Below are positions 56,459 through 64,000 of a stretch of DNA of 64,000 nt, piece after piece; the first letter of the stretch is position 1, and each line of letters opens with the position of its first letter. The stretch is from Palsa-948 sp964481195. GTDB taxonomy: Bacteria > Bacteroidota > Bacteroidia > Palsa-948. The notes under the pieces were generated by a model. That model saw nothing but the letters and a program-made list of their open reading frames with translations. It was not told the origin of the DNA and made no database searches. The stretch is from positions 1 through 64,000 of the forward strand of contig CAYZTB010000013.1 in NCBI GenBank assembly GCA_964481195.1, given 5' to 3'. The translations under genes were made by a program, and so were the position numbers.

Positions 56459-57865
56459 ATGAAAAAATACATCCTAGCCTCAGCCATATGTCTTTTTACC
56501 TCTTTTCATTCATTTGCGCAGGTAGATCTTGGCCTGCCCTCTGTTACTGGAATGGGTGGTGCTGCAGGTGCTGTGGTAAGTGATTGGGAGTGTATAGGTA
56601 TTAACCCAGCAAATTTAGGCTGGAAAAAGAACCATGATTTTTCAATTAGTGCTGCGATTATTGGATTAAGTGCACAATCGGGTGCCATGGATTATAAGCA
56701 ACTGCAAAGTGCTATTTTAAATCCGAGCAATGCTTTTTCGTTGGAAGATAAAAAAATGTATGCCAAAGTTTTTTCAAATGCCGAAGGACTGAATCTAAAT
56801 TCTAATATTACTTGGCTTACGTTCTCTTTTAAGGTACCCAAAGTTGGTGGTTTTGCCATGAATTTAAGCGATCGGACTTTTGGGCGTGTTAAGCTGAATC
56901 AGAATGCTGCCGAAATAATGTTTTTAGGAATGCAAGCGCCAATCTTTCAGGATACCATGGCGCTTCCACAAAATATTTCTCAAATATTTAATAACTCCGA
57001 AGTAGGTTTTATTCATTATAGAGAGCTTAACGTTGCTTATGGAACAAAGCTTTTTGGCATTGGCGGAACTAAAGATTCCAGCAACATTTCTTTTTACGGA
57101 GGTGTAGGGTTTAAATATTTATGGGGAATGGGCAACTATGAAATGGTGGCAGAAAATAATGTGTTAACAGGCCATTCGGCTTTCTCTTCAAAATATGGAA
57201 TTCAGTATGGAAATATTCAAAATTTTACCCCTGAAAAAACTTCCGGATTATTTTCTTCGGTAGGTAATGGTACAGCGTTTGATTTGGGATTAGGAGTAGG
57301 GATTGGAAAGATTAAAATTACAGCCTCAGCCATCGACTTAGGGAAAATTACCTGGGATAAAAATGTGTTAATTGCAAGCGATACATTATTGCCTGACACG
57401 TCTAGCTTTAATTTTAGCGGGATAAATTCCTGGAACTTATCGGAACAAGCTAGTCAGATGTTTAACGATAGTGGCTTAATTGATTTTAAACCCGGACCTG
57501 CGTATGAGACCCCGCTGCTATCTAAGTTCAGAATTGGATTTGGCTGGCAAGTTTCAAAGCGCATGGTGATGGGGGCTGACATGGTAATGCCTGTAAGTAA
57601 AAATCCTGCAAATCTTTCTACTGCATATATTGCAGTAGGAACAGAGATTGAGTTAGCTACAAACTTTAAGTTTAGTGTAGGAGTTGCAGGAAATTCTACG
57701 TATAAATTTTCTGTGCCTTTTGGTTTAACCCTAGGTAAATTTTTTAAAGTGTGCGAACTGCGAGTAGCCACTAATGATATTCTTACCTACATAGCGCCAG
57801 GAGCAAACCCCAATATTTCCTTAGCATTTTCTTTGTTGCGTTTTAATTTTGACAAGAAAAAATAA
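56459..57865 (+). CDS. DUF5723 family outer-membrane protein
   Basis: 468 residues from MKKYILASA at 56459, with a signal peptide ending SFHSFAQ. The mature protein has the DUF5723 pattern: SVTGMGGAAGAVVSDWECIGINPANLGWKKNHDFSISAAIIG, many barrel strands (FGVGFKYLWGMGNYEM-type) and a final aromatic strand ALLRFNFDKKK-like. Relatives are long-chain-fatty-acid-transporter-like barrels. It overlaps the SDR gene start by one base. A TACTTTTG -7-like element lies at 56427-56434. Confidence 0.8.
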   Translation: MKKYILASAICLFTSFHSFAQVDLGLPSVTGMGGAAGAVVSDWECIGINPANLGWKKNHDFSISAAIIGLSAQSGAMDYKQLQSAILNPSNAFSLEDKKMYAKVFSNAEGLNLNSNITWLTFSFKVPKVGGFAMNLSDRTFGRVKLNQNAAEIMFLGMQAPIFQDTMALPQNISQIFNNSEVGFIHYRELNVAYGTKLFGIGGTKDSSNISFYGGVGFKYLWGMGNYEMVAENNVLTGHSAFSSKYGIQYGNIQNFTPEKTSGLFSSVGNGTAFDLGLGVGIGKIKITASAIDLGKITWDKNVLIASDTLLPDTSSFNFSGINSWNLSEQASQMFNDSGLIDFKPGPAYETPLLSKFRIGFGWQVSKRMVMGADMVMPVSKNPANLSTAYIAVGTEIELATNFKFSVGVAGNSTYKFSVPFGLTLGKFFKVCELRVATNDILTYIAPGANPNISLAFSLLRFNFDKKK

Positions 57866-58680
57866 TGAGCAGCTTTTTTAATGATAAAGTAGTATGGATT
57901 ACTGGAGCTTCATCCGGACTAGGCGAGGCGTTGGCTATTGAATGTGCAAAGGAAAATGCTAAGCTCGTCATTTCTGCCAGAAGAGAATCTGAACTTGTGC
58001 GCGTAAAAACAGCATGTGCAAAGTATATTGATGAGGCAAGCATTTTAATTCTTCCACTTGACGTTACAGACCTTTCTAATGTTGAGGCAGAAGTTCAAAA
58101 AGTAATCCAAAAATTTAATCGCATTGATGTGCTGATTAACAACGCGGGTGTAGTGCAGCGTTCTTATGTAATAGATACTCCTGTAGCGCTAGAGCGTAAA
58201 TTATTTGAAGTAAACTATTTTGGTTCTGTTATCCTTTCTAAAGCGGTATTGCCAATTATGCAAAAGCAAAAGAGTGGAAATATTCTGGTAGTTAGCAGTG
58301 TGATGGGTAAAGTAGGATTTCCGGGTAGATCCACTTACAGTGCATCCAAGCATGCTTTGCATGGGTATTTTGAAACGCTTAGGATAGAAGAAAATATGAA
58401 TGGTATTAATGTTCACATTATTTGTCCTGGATATATTAAAACTCAAGTTTCTTTAAATGCTGTTAATGCAAAAGGCGAAAAATACAATAAGATGGATAAA
58501 GGTCAGGAAAATGGGATGGACCCTTTTGTAGCTGCTAGAAAAGTAATGAAGGCAATTAGAAATAATAAGTTTGAGACTTTTTTTGGAGGTAAAGAACTTA
58601 TAGCCATTACCTTTAAGAGGCTGTTCCCTTCGCTTTTTTACAGACTAATCTTAATAACCGGAAAGAAAAAACTACTCTAG
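57865..58680 (+). CDS. SDR-family oxidoreductase
   Basis: 271 residues, classical short-chain dehydrogenase: VVWITGASSGLGEALAIECAKEN (NAD(P) loop), VLINNAGVVQRS, SSVMGKVGFPGRSTYSASKHALHGYFETLR (catalytic Ser-Tyr-Lys) and VHIICPGYIKTQV. Substrate not determinable; the DHRS7-like C-terminus (KRLFPSLFYRLILITGKKKLL) is hydrophobic and basic. It begins inside the stop of the DUF5723 gene. Confidence 0.93.
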   Translation: MSSFFNDKVVWITGASSGLGEALAIECAKENAKLVISARRESELVRVKTACAKYIDEASILILPLDVTDLSNVEAEVQKVIQKFNRIDVLINNAGVVQRSYVIDTPVALERKLFEVNYFGSVILSKAVLPIMQKQKSGNILVVSSVMGKVGFPGRSTYSASKHALHGYFETLRIEENMNGINVHIICPGYIKTQVSLNAVNAKGEKYNKMDKGQENGMDPFVAARKVMKAIRNNKFETFFGGKELIAITFKRLFPSLFYRLILITGKKKLL

Positions 58681-60374
58681 AATACCATGGTAATACCCGC
58701 TAAAAAGTTAAATTTCTGCGTAGGGTAATTGTTCCACATCATATAGCGTTTGAATCCTAAATTATTAAAGTTTACAAACGCTGAAAGTTTTTTGCTGTAT
58801 CGGTATTCCAGCCCAATGTTAGCATCAATTATTTCTTTTAAATCTCGTGTTACAAAAATTGTAACTAGGGAATCAGTTTTAATATCTCTTGAAAAACGTT
58901 TTCCATATATAAAAATATCTGCTTTAGCAATAATCTTATTCTTTAAAGAGTAGTTGGCAGTTAAAGTTCCTTGTAATTGTGGTCTATGCCAAGCTTGTGT
59001 TTCAGTCTTTAAGTCGTATGTATTATAATCAGCCTTGGCTATGAGTTTAAACTTTTCTGTATTCTGAAACTGCAACTCTCCGTGTAGGTTCCAAATGTTT
59101 ACATCGTCATAAACGGTGTTAAACCCTTTTCTTATAAAGTCGATTTCTTGATTGACAAACATCATAAAATCTTGCACCCTGCTGTAAGAAGTACTGGCAT
59201 TATAGGAAACACTTTTGCTGATACTTCCTTTTACACCGCCATACATTTTCCAACGTGTGTTGGTGTTTTTAAAGCCTGCTTTTGTAACTAAAAATGGATT
59301 CTCATCCGATAAAGTTTTTAAAGAATTACGTTGTAACCCACCTGTAATACCCGCATAAGGAACTATAATATTTTCAAGAACATTGTAGTTGAAATCAATG
59401 TTAGGGTAAAAAAGAAACCGACCCTTATTTGATTCTTCAGCTTCCATAGCAATGCCCATGCCAATACGAGTTCTCCATTTGTTGCCTTCTGATATAATAT
59501 AAGGGTTGAGTCTTGCAATAACTGTTTGAGCCGTATCAGCAGTATCGCGATTATGATAATAATCAAGTATCAAGGGAACGTGAATTAGCTGTTTTTCATA
59601 AAACCCGCTAAACTCTGCTTTTGCGGACACAAAATTTTCTGCAACATTATAATAGTCAGATAAATTATAGTAGTTAATATTAAACAAATGATTTATGTGT
59701 AATGAATCTGTGTAATGACTTTGGTAAGCTGCCTTTCCTTGAATGAAAGAATATCGTTGTTTGGTGATTCCATTTTCTTCTTCGTTCAGGTGTATGGCAC
59801 TTGTATCGTACCCGTAATAGTGAATCACATTTCTAGCATAATCCACATCACCCGACAACGTATGTTTTCGGAAAAATCGTTTTCCATACAAACCTATTTC
59901 ATTGTCGCTAAAGTTTCCTAAACCATAACCTTCGTATGTTGACTTAGAAGATAAGTGTTTGAGGTGTGTTCCAAACGTTGCCTCTTTAGAACGCAAGTTG
60001 TTGTAATAAAATTCCGAATAAGGGGTGTTGTAATTGCCACCACCAATTTTTAAGAGTGAGTTGTAAAGCTTGGTTAGGGGCTCTCCAACCATTTTTGCAG
60101 ATTTTAGCTGCGCTAAGGAGAAAGGAGTATTTATTTTTTTTGAATTTATCTGGTAGTTTAATATTGGAGTAGGTGGTACTGAATCTTTCACCACTGGCAT
60201 CTCATTAATTTTTATGGCATCAGCAATGGTTGGCTGAAAAGATTTAACCACATACAGTACAGTATCTTTTAATATTTTCTGCGCATGTAACGCATTTGAA
60301 CTATTTCCGTTTGGAAGTAAGTTCATTATTACCGCAAGGGCTACGCCCAGCAAATATCTTATTGCTTTCATCAT
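58677..60374 (-). CDS. TonB-receptor-like outer-membrane beta-barrel
   Basis: 565 residues with a signal peptide ending ALHAQ. The mature N-terminus (KDTVLYVVKSFQPTIADAIKINEMPVV) is followed by a large barrel of alternating strands (HTLSGDVDYARNVIHYYGYD, KFKLIAKADYNTYDLKTE) ending FNFLAGITMVF. There is no plug domain or TonB box, so it is a barrel related to TonB-dependent receptors but probably not a classical one. It lies 63 bp beyond the giant TPR gene on the same strand; this pair is recurrent in Bacteroidota. Confidence 0.82.
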   Translation of the reverse strand: MMKAIRYLLGVALAVIMNLLPNGNSSNALHAQKILKDTVLYVVKSFQPTIADAIKINEMPVVKDSVPPTPILNYQINSKKINTPFSLAQLKSAKMVGEPLTKLYNSLLKIGGGNYNTPYSEFYYNNLRSKEATFGTHLKHLSSKSTYEGYGLGNFSDNEIGLYGKRFFRKHTLSGDVDYARNVIHYYGYDTSAIHLNEEENGITKQRYSFIQGKAAYQSHYTDSLHINHLFNINYYNLSDYYNVAENFVSAKAEFSGFYEKQLIHVPLILDYYHNRDTADTAQTVIARLNPYIISEGNKWRTRIGMGIAMEAEESNKGRFLFYPNIDFNYNVLENIIVPYAGITGGLQRNSLKTLSDENPFLVTKAGFKNTNTRWKMYGGVKGSISKSVSYNASTSYSRVQDFMMFVNQEIDFIRKGFNTVYDDVNIWNLHGELQFQNTEKFKLIAKADYNTYDLKTETQAWHRPQLQGTLTANYSLKNKIIAKADIFIYGKRFSRDIKTDSLVTIFVTRDLKEIIDANIGLEYRYSKKLSAFVNFNNLGFKRYMMWNNYPTQKFNFLAGITMVF

Positions 60375-60437
60375 TATAGATATATGTCACCCAGATTTTC
60401 TTCTTAATCCTGAAGAAGAAAAAAAGAGTTATTGTTA

Positions 60438-63400
60438 TTATTCCTGTTTATACAACGTAGAATCCTTTGGGCTGTCAGTTTTGAACTGAATATTTACGTC
60501 CTCCGTTTTCCTTTGTTCTTTCTTTTGCTTTTCTAACAACTCCATTTCATTTATTCTGTTCAGCTTTTCTTTAGCCACTGCCACCAGCTCCGTGTTTTCG
60601 GATTTATCAATAAATGATTGTAGCGCATACTTTGCATTAAAATTGTCTTTTAGTGCAACGTAATTATCCGATACAAGTAAATAGCCTTTCCCCATCCAAT
60701 ATTCATAGCCTGGATTTTGGTTCAGTAATTCAAAGGCAGATTTTTGAGATTCTTTATATTGTCCTTTTAAGTATTGAATGTAGGCCATGCTATACCGTGC
60801 TTCGGCATTTTTTTCACTGGTAGTAAGTAGCGTAATGATGGAAAATTCGCTTGCAGCTAAATCCAAATCCTGTTTTTCAAGTGCAGATTTTCCAATGATT
60901 AGATGTGCTTCGGATTTTATTTCATCCGATATTTTATCCAGCGTAATTACTGTACGAGCAGCCTCTACAGCTTGATCATAGTTGCCTAACACCCAGTGAC
61001 AGCGCATTTCGCCAACTTTAGCTTCATTTTTATTTACAGGATATTCTGCTACTTCTGCTAAGCGAGTATAAAGATGAAGTGCATTACGGAAGTTTTTGTT
61101 TTTGTAGTTTATGAAAGAAGCTTTTAATAATGAAGATTCAGAGAAGGAGTTGTATGGTTTGTCAACCACATATTGATATCCGACTAAAGCTAAATCGTAA
61201 TTCTTGTTTTTAAAATCACACTCTGCTTTGTAATACATTGCCTTCATAATAAATATTCCATCGGTATATTTTTGAATATACTTAGTAAAATATTTGTTTG
61301 CATTTTCGCAATCGCCTTTGTCGTAATAATCAAAAGCTACATCAAAATTGCTGGAATCCAAGGAGGCGGTGCTAACTGCTGCATAAGGAATGCCTTGAAG
61401 CTTTGTCTCATAGGTATCCATATCGCTTTTAGCGCGGTAAATATCTTTCATGGCGCTAATTGCTTCAAAGGCTTCGTTGGTCTTTGGATAGGTTGCCAAT
61501 ACTTTATCCAATGTAGCAATTGCTTGATCGTATTCTTTCTTTTTGGATTGTATCAATCCCATTTGTAACATGGAACGAGAGGTGAAAGAACATTCTGGAT
61601 GATCATTCACAACTTTTTTGTAATAGGTCAACGCATTTTCATCCATACTGAGTTGCAAATAAGTATTTGCTAATTCGTACTTGGACGCTGCCTCATAGGT
61701 AGATTTTCCATTGTATTTAGTAAGTAACTCCGATAGTGTTTGAATTTTCCCTTCCAACTTTCCTGAAACTCCTTGTGCCAACGATTTTTGATATAGCGCA
61801 TAATCGGCATCACGCTTTCCAGTTTTTAATGCTTCGTTGTAATAGTCTACTGCATTATTAAAATCCTTAACCATATAAAATCCATCGCCAATACGTAGAT
61901 ACGCATCGTTTATTTTTTCTTTAGGCTCGTTGGAAGTGAAGCCTACATATTTTCGGAACCAAATATTTGACTCAGCATAATTTGCTTTCTTAAAATTTGA
62001 GTAACCAAGATTGTAGTTGGCAGCAAAAAACTCATTGTTGTTGATGGCTCCGGGTGTAGAAAGGAAATTTTTATATGCAACAATCGCTGAGTCAAGTCCA
62101 GCGTGGTCAGCTTGCTTTTCAGAAATTTTGTAATAGGCTTCTCCCTTCCAGTAGTTTGCCAAGGAAACATAGTTTCTGTTGGTTGAATATTTCAAAGACT
62201 TATTTAAATAATCAATTGCTTCTTGCGAATAATTATCGTTGTACAATTGTAGCCCGCGCATGAATGCTATTTTCTGATAGGCAGTTTTCATCTCGTCATT
62301 CAACGACTTCATGCTTTCGATCGAATTCATTGCTTCCTTGTAGTTTTTTGTGGAGAGGTAAACATTTACAAGGTATTTGTAGGCTTCGTCAATGCGAGGC
62401 GACTTTGGATATTTTTTTATGTACATGTTCAAAGAGCCTATCGCATCGTTGAATGGGCTGAACGATAATTCATAGCATAGCTTTGCAAAATTAAAAAGCG
62501 CATCTTCTGTTATGACTGGATCAAAGTCCAATTTATAGGCCATCTCAAAAGCATTTTTAGCAAGCATTTTGGACGAAGATCCACCGGAGTAAGGCGTTGG
62601 TTTTATGTAGCAATCTGCTAAATGATAAAATGCATTTTGTGCCAATGAATCTTCCCCATTGGTAGCATTTTGAAAGCAGTACAATGCGCTGGTGCTGTTA
62701 TCTGTTTTGTAGTAAGCATAACCCAGCTGATACCACTCGTTACGATTTAAACTGCTTGATAATGTTTTGTATTTTTCTAGATAGGGCAGCGCCTGAGAGT
62801 AGCGAGAAGTTCTAAAGTACGATTCGCCAATAATTTGTGTTAACTCTAGTACGCGCTTAGAGGTAGAGTCCAGCAGAGGAGTTGCTATGGCAATGGCACT
62901 ATCATACTTCTGTTGCATGTAATAAATCTGAGCAATGTAAAAGGGAACAATCGGCCCAAAACTTGCATTGCTTTTTAGTTTATTAAAATGCTGCAAAGCG
63001 GTCTGGTAACTTTTTTCACTGTACGATATATGCCCGTAATAATAAGTGGCAGGAGCAGCATATTTATTATCTACATCTTTTATTTCAAAAAAATCTTTTT
63101 TAGCTAATGCTACGCTGTCCTCTTCCAAAAAACTATAGCCGCGTTTAAAATAGAACTCAGAAATTTCCTCGTTGCTTAAATCGTACAAATCTACTTTGGC
63201 AAACCAGTACAATGCTTTGTTGTATTGCTTTTTGCGGTATGAATATTTTCCAAGGTGAAAGCTGGCAAGTTGTACGCGCGGACTTTCGGGATGGTTTGCT
63301 ATAAATTCCCTTAATTGTAACTCGGCATCTTTATTAAAAAGCTCAAGCGCACATAGCGCAGCATAATACTCAGCATCAATGCGCATTAAATTATGAGGCT

Positions 63401-63596
63401 CGGATTTATATAAGTTAGAAATTTTAGAAAACTCTTTTTGGGCAGAGCCAAACTTTTCTTTTTGATATAATTCAAGAGCAGATTTAAAGCTGGCATCCGG
63501 ATTAGTTTGTATCAAGGTTTTTTGCGAAAATGCTGCAACGCAGAAAAGCATAAACAAACCGATGAAAAAGATGTATAAGGCTGATCGTTTTTCCAT
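60438..63596 (-). CDS. giant periplasmic tetratricopeptide-repeat protein
   Basis: About 1052 residues from MEKRSALYIFFIG at 63596, with a signal peptide ending CVAAFSQ. Nearly the whole mature chain is TPR/Sel1-like repeats (for example ALELYQKEKFGSAQKEFSKI, AIAIATPLLDSTSKRVLELTQII and DYDLA-type helices such as NKNYDLALVGYQYVV). It ends with a charged coiled-coil tail (ELLEKQKKEQRKTEDVNIQF). Such proteins act as scaffolds in the periplasm. The barrel protein following it is its likely partner. Confidence 0.88.
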   Translation of the reverse strand: MEKRSALYIFFIGLFMLFCVAAFSQKTLIQTNPDASFKSALELYQKEKFGSAQKEFSKISNLYKSEPHNLMRIDAEYYAALCALELFNKDAELQLREFIANHPESPRVQLASFHLGKYSYRKKQYNKALYWFAKVDLYDLSNEEISEFYFKRGYSFLEEDSVALAKKDFFEIKDVDNKYAAPATYYYGHISYSEKSYQTALQHFNKLKSNASFGPIVPFYIAQIYYMQQKYDSAIAIATPLLDSTSKRVLELTQIIGESYFRTSRYSQALPYLEKYKTLSSSLNRNEWYQLGYAYYKTDNSTSALYCFQNATNGEDSLAQNAFYHLADCYIKPTPYSGGSSSKMLAKNAFEMAYKLDFDPVITEDALFNFAKLCYELSFSPFNDAIGSLNMYIKKYPKSPRIDEAYKYLVNVYLSTKNYKEAMNSIESMKSLNDEMKTAYQKIAFMRGLQLYNDNYSQEAIDYLNKSLKYSTNRNYVSLANYWKGEAYYKISEKQADHAGLDSAIVAYKNFLSTPGAINNNEFFAANYNLGYSNFKKANYAESNIWFRKYVGFTSNEPKEKINDAYLRIGDGFYMVKDFNNAVDYYNEALKTGKRDADYALYQKSLAQGVSGKLEGKIQTLSELLTKYNGKSTYEAASKYELANTYLQLSMDENALTYYKKVVNDHPECSFTSRSMLQMGLIQSKKKEYDQAIATLDKVLATYPKTNEAFEAISAMKDIYRAKSDMDTYETKLQGIPYAAVSTASLDSSNFDVAFDYYDKGDCENANKYFTKYIQKYTDGIFIMKAMYYKAECDFKNKNYDLALVGYQYVVDKPYNSFSESSLLKASFINYKNKNFRNALHLYTRLAEVAEYPVNKNEAKVGEMRCHWVLGNYDQAVEAARTVITLDKISDEIKSEAHLIIGKSALEKQDLDLAASEFSIITLLTTSEKNAEARYSMAYIQYLKGQYKESQKSAFELLNQNPGYEYWMGKGYLLVSDNYVALKDNFNAKYALQSFIDKSENTELVAVAKEKLNRINEMELLEKQKKEQRKTEDVNIQFKTDSPKDSTLYKQE

Positions 63597-63751
63597 TTTT
63601 ATGGTATCTATATTATAAGGTATAAAATTACTTTCTGAGCAGAGGTGAAAAATGTTAAACATTCTGACTTATCAACGAAGGGTTGTTGAAAGGAGAACTT
63701 TTTTAAAATATACTCTTTGATTAGAAACGTAACTTTGTTTTAATTATTTTC

Positions 63752-64000
63752 ATGGCACTCGACCGAATCATAGAGCTGGAGAAGGCATCGCTTTTTCAAA
63801 AACATAACTTGGTACTTACCGATGTATCACTAACCATTGACAAGGGGGAGTTTGTGTATTTGGTAGGCAAAACAGGTAGCGGCAAAAGCAGCATCCTGCG
63901 TACCCTGTATGCCGATATTCCATTGTTGCAGGGCGAAGGAAGCATTGCAGGCTATGACCTAAAAAAATTAAAACGTAAGGATATCCCTTTTTTAAGACGC
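63752..64000 (+). CDS. ftsE: FtsE-like ABC ATPase (3' end outside window)
   Basis: The frame from ATG 63752 runs out of the window. It starts MALDRIIELEKASLFQKHNLVL, then LTDVSLTIDKGEFVYLVGKTGSGKSSILRTLYADIPLLQGEGS (Walker A GKTGSGKS), GYDLKKLKRKDIPFLRR. The KGEFVYLVG-T-GSGKSSLL-TLY pattern is FtsE of the divisome ABC transporter in Bacteroidota. Signature and Walker B lie beyond the window. Confidence 0.85.
   Translation, partial: MALDRIIELEKASLFQKHNLVLTDVSLTIDKGEFVYLVGKTGSGKSSILRTLYADIPLLQGEGSIAGYDLKKLKRKDIPFLRR

Overview
The window reads as a chromosome segment of a low-GC member of the Bacteroidota. The grounds are a type IX secretion sorting domain, TAnnTTTG-type -7 promoter elements, Bacteroidota-style families (DUF4296, DUF5723, DUF2141, CHAT/TPR and SpoIIE/7TM-DISM proteins), YtxJ (bacillithiol), kynurenine 3-monooxygenase and little Shine-Dalgarno signal. 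Both ends are cut inside genes (rimK at the left, an ftsE-like ATPase at the right).

Layout. 0-2.1 kb: rimK, an AstE/AspA-type deacylase and an initiator tRNA with its own promoter and terminator. 2.1-3.7 kb: a small accessory patch (agmatine-deiminase fragment, hypothetical fragment, pRiA4b ORF-3-like gene) bounded on the right by a degenerate copy of the tRNA 3' end. 3.7-16.8 kb: a long minus-strand series of envelope and stress genes (CsbD-like, universal stress protein, AI-2E-type permease, holin-X-like, YtxH, Lmo0937-type mini-protein, HdeD-like, several lipoproteins and beta-barrels), interspersed with decaying genes and ending in a tandem DUF3494 protein with a type IX sorting tail. 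17-25.4 kb: a signalling block with four stand-alone receiver proteins (two carrying a C-terminal membrane helix), two hybrid histidine kinases with HPt domains, and an AraC-type regulator. 25.8-33 kb: OmpA-like lipoprotein, HI0933-type flavoprotein, YtxJ, a ThiF-rhodanese fusion and an exported TPR-CHAT protein. 33-64 kb: mostly housekeeping genes: era, der, a SpoIIE phosphatase, kmo, nuoDCBA with an ASCH gene inside, queG, ruvB, exbB-exbD-tonB, recJ, hflX, thiH, a ThiE-like protein, GGGP synthase, a phosphopantetheinyl transferase, gdhA, DUF4296, DUF5723, an SDR, a large barrel with a giant TPR partner, and ftsE.

The main discovery is regulatory. Thirteen promoters between 4.6 and 25.8 kb share one architecture. 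Read in the direction of the gene, there is a TGTGAAT-NN-TGTAAC box, then a second TGTAA box exactly 21 bp later (22 at one site), then in 12 of 13 a YAnnTTTG-like -7 element after a fixed 21-22 bp gap. The second box sits where the -33 element should be, which suggests an activator bound to a two-turn direct repeat. The sites precede the stress genes, the receivers, a hybrid kinase, the OmpA gene on the opposite strand and the AraC gene itself. The AraC protein is the only dedicated DNA-binding regulator in the block and so is the leading candidate activator. Together this looks like a self-contained envelope/stress regulon with its own signalling proteins.

A second theme is small dispersed repeats. 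GC-rich palindromic repeats lie in intergenic gaps and have been read through in frame inside kmo, nuoD, recJ and queG. A CACAAAG/CACGAAG repeat family interrupts an old duplicate of the queG start and sits downstream of nuoD, where the nuo operon is broken.
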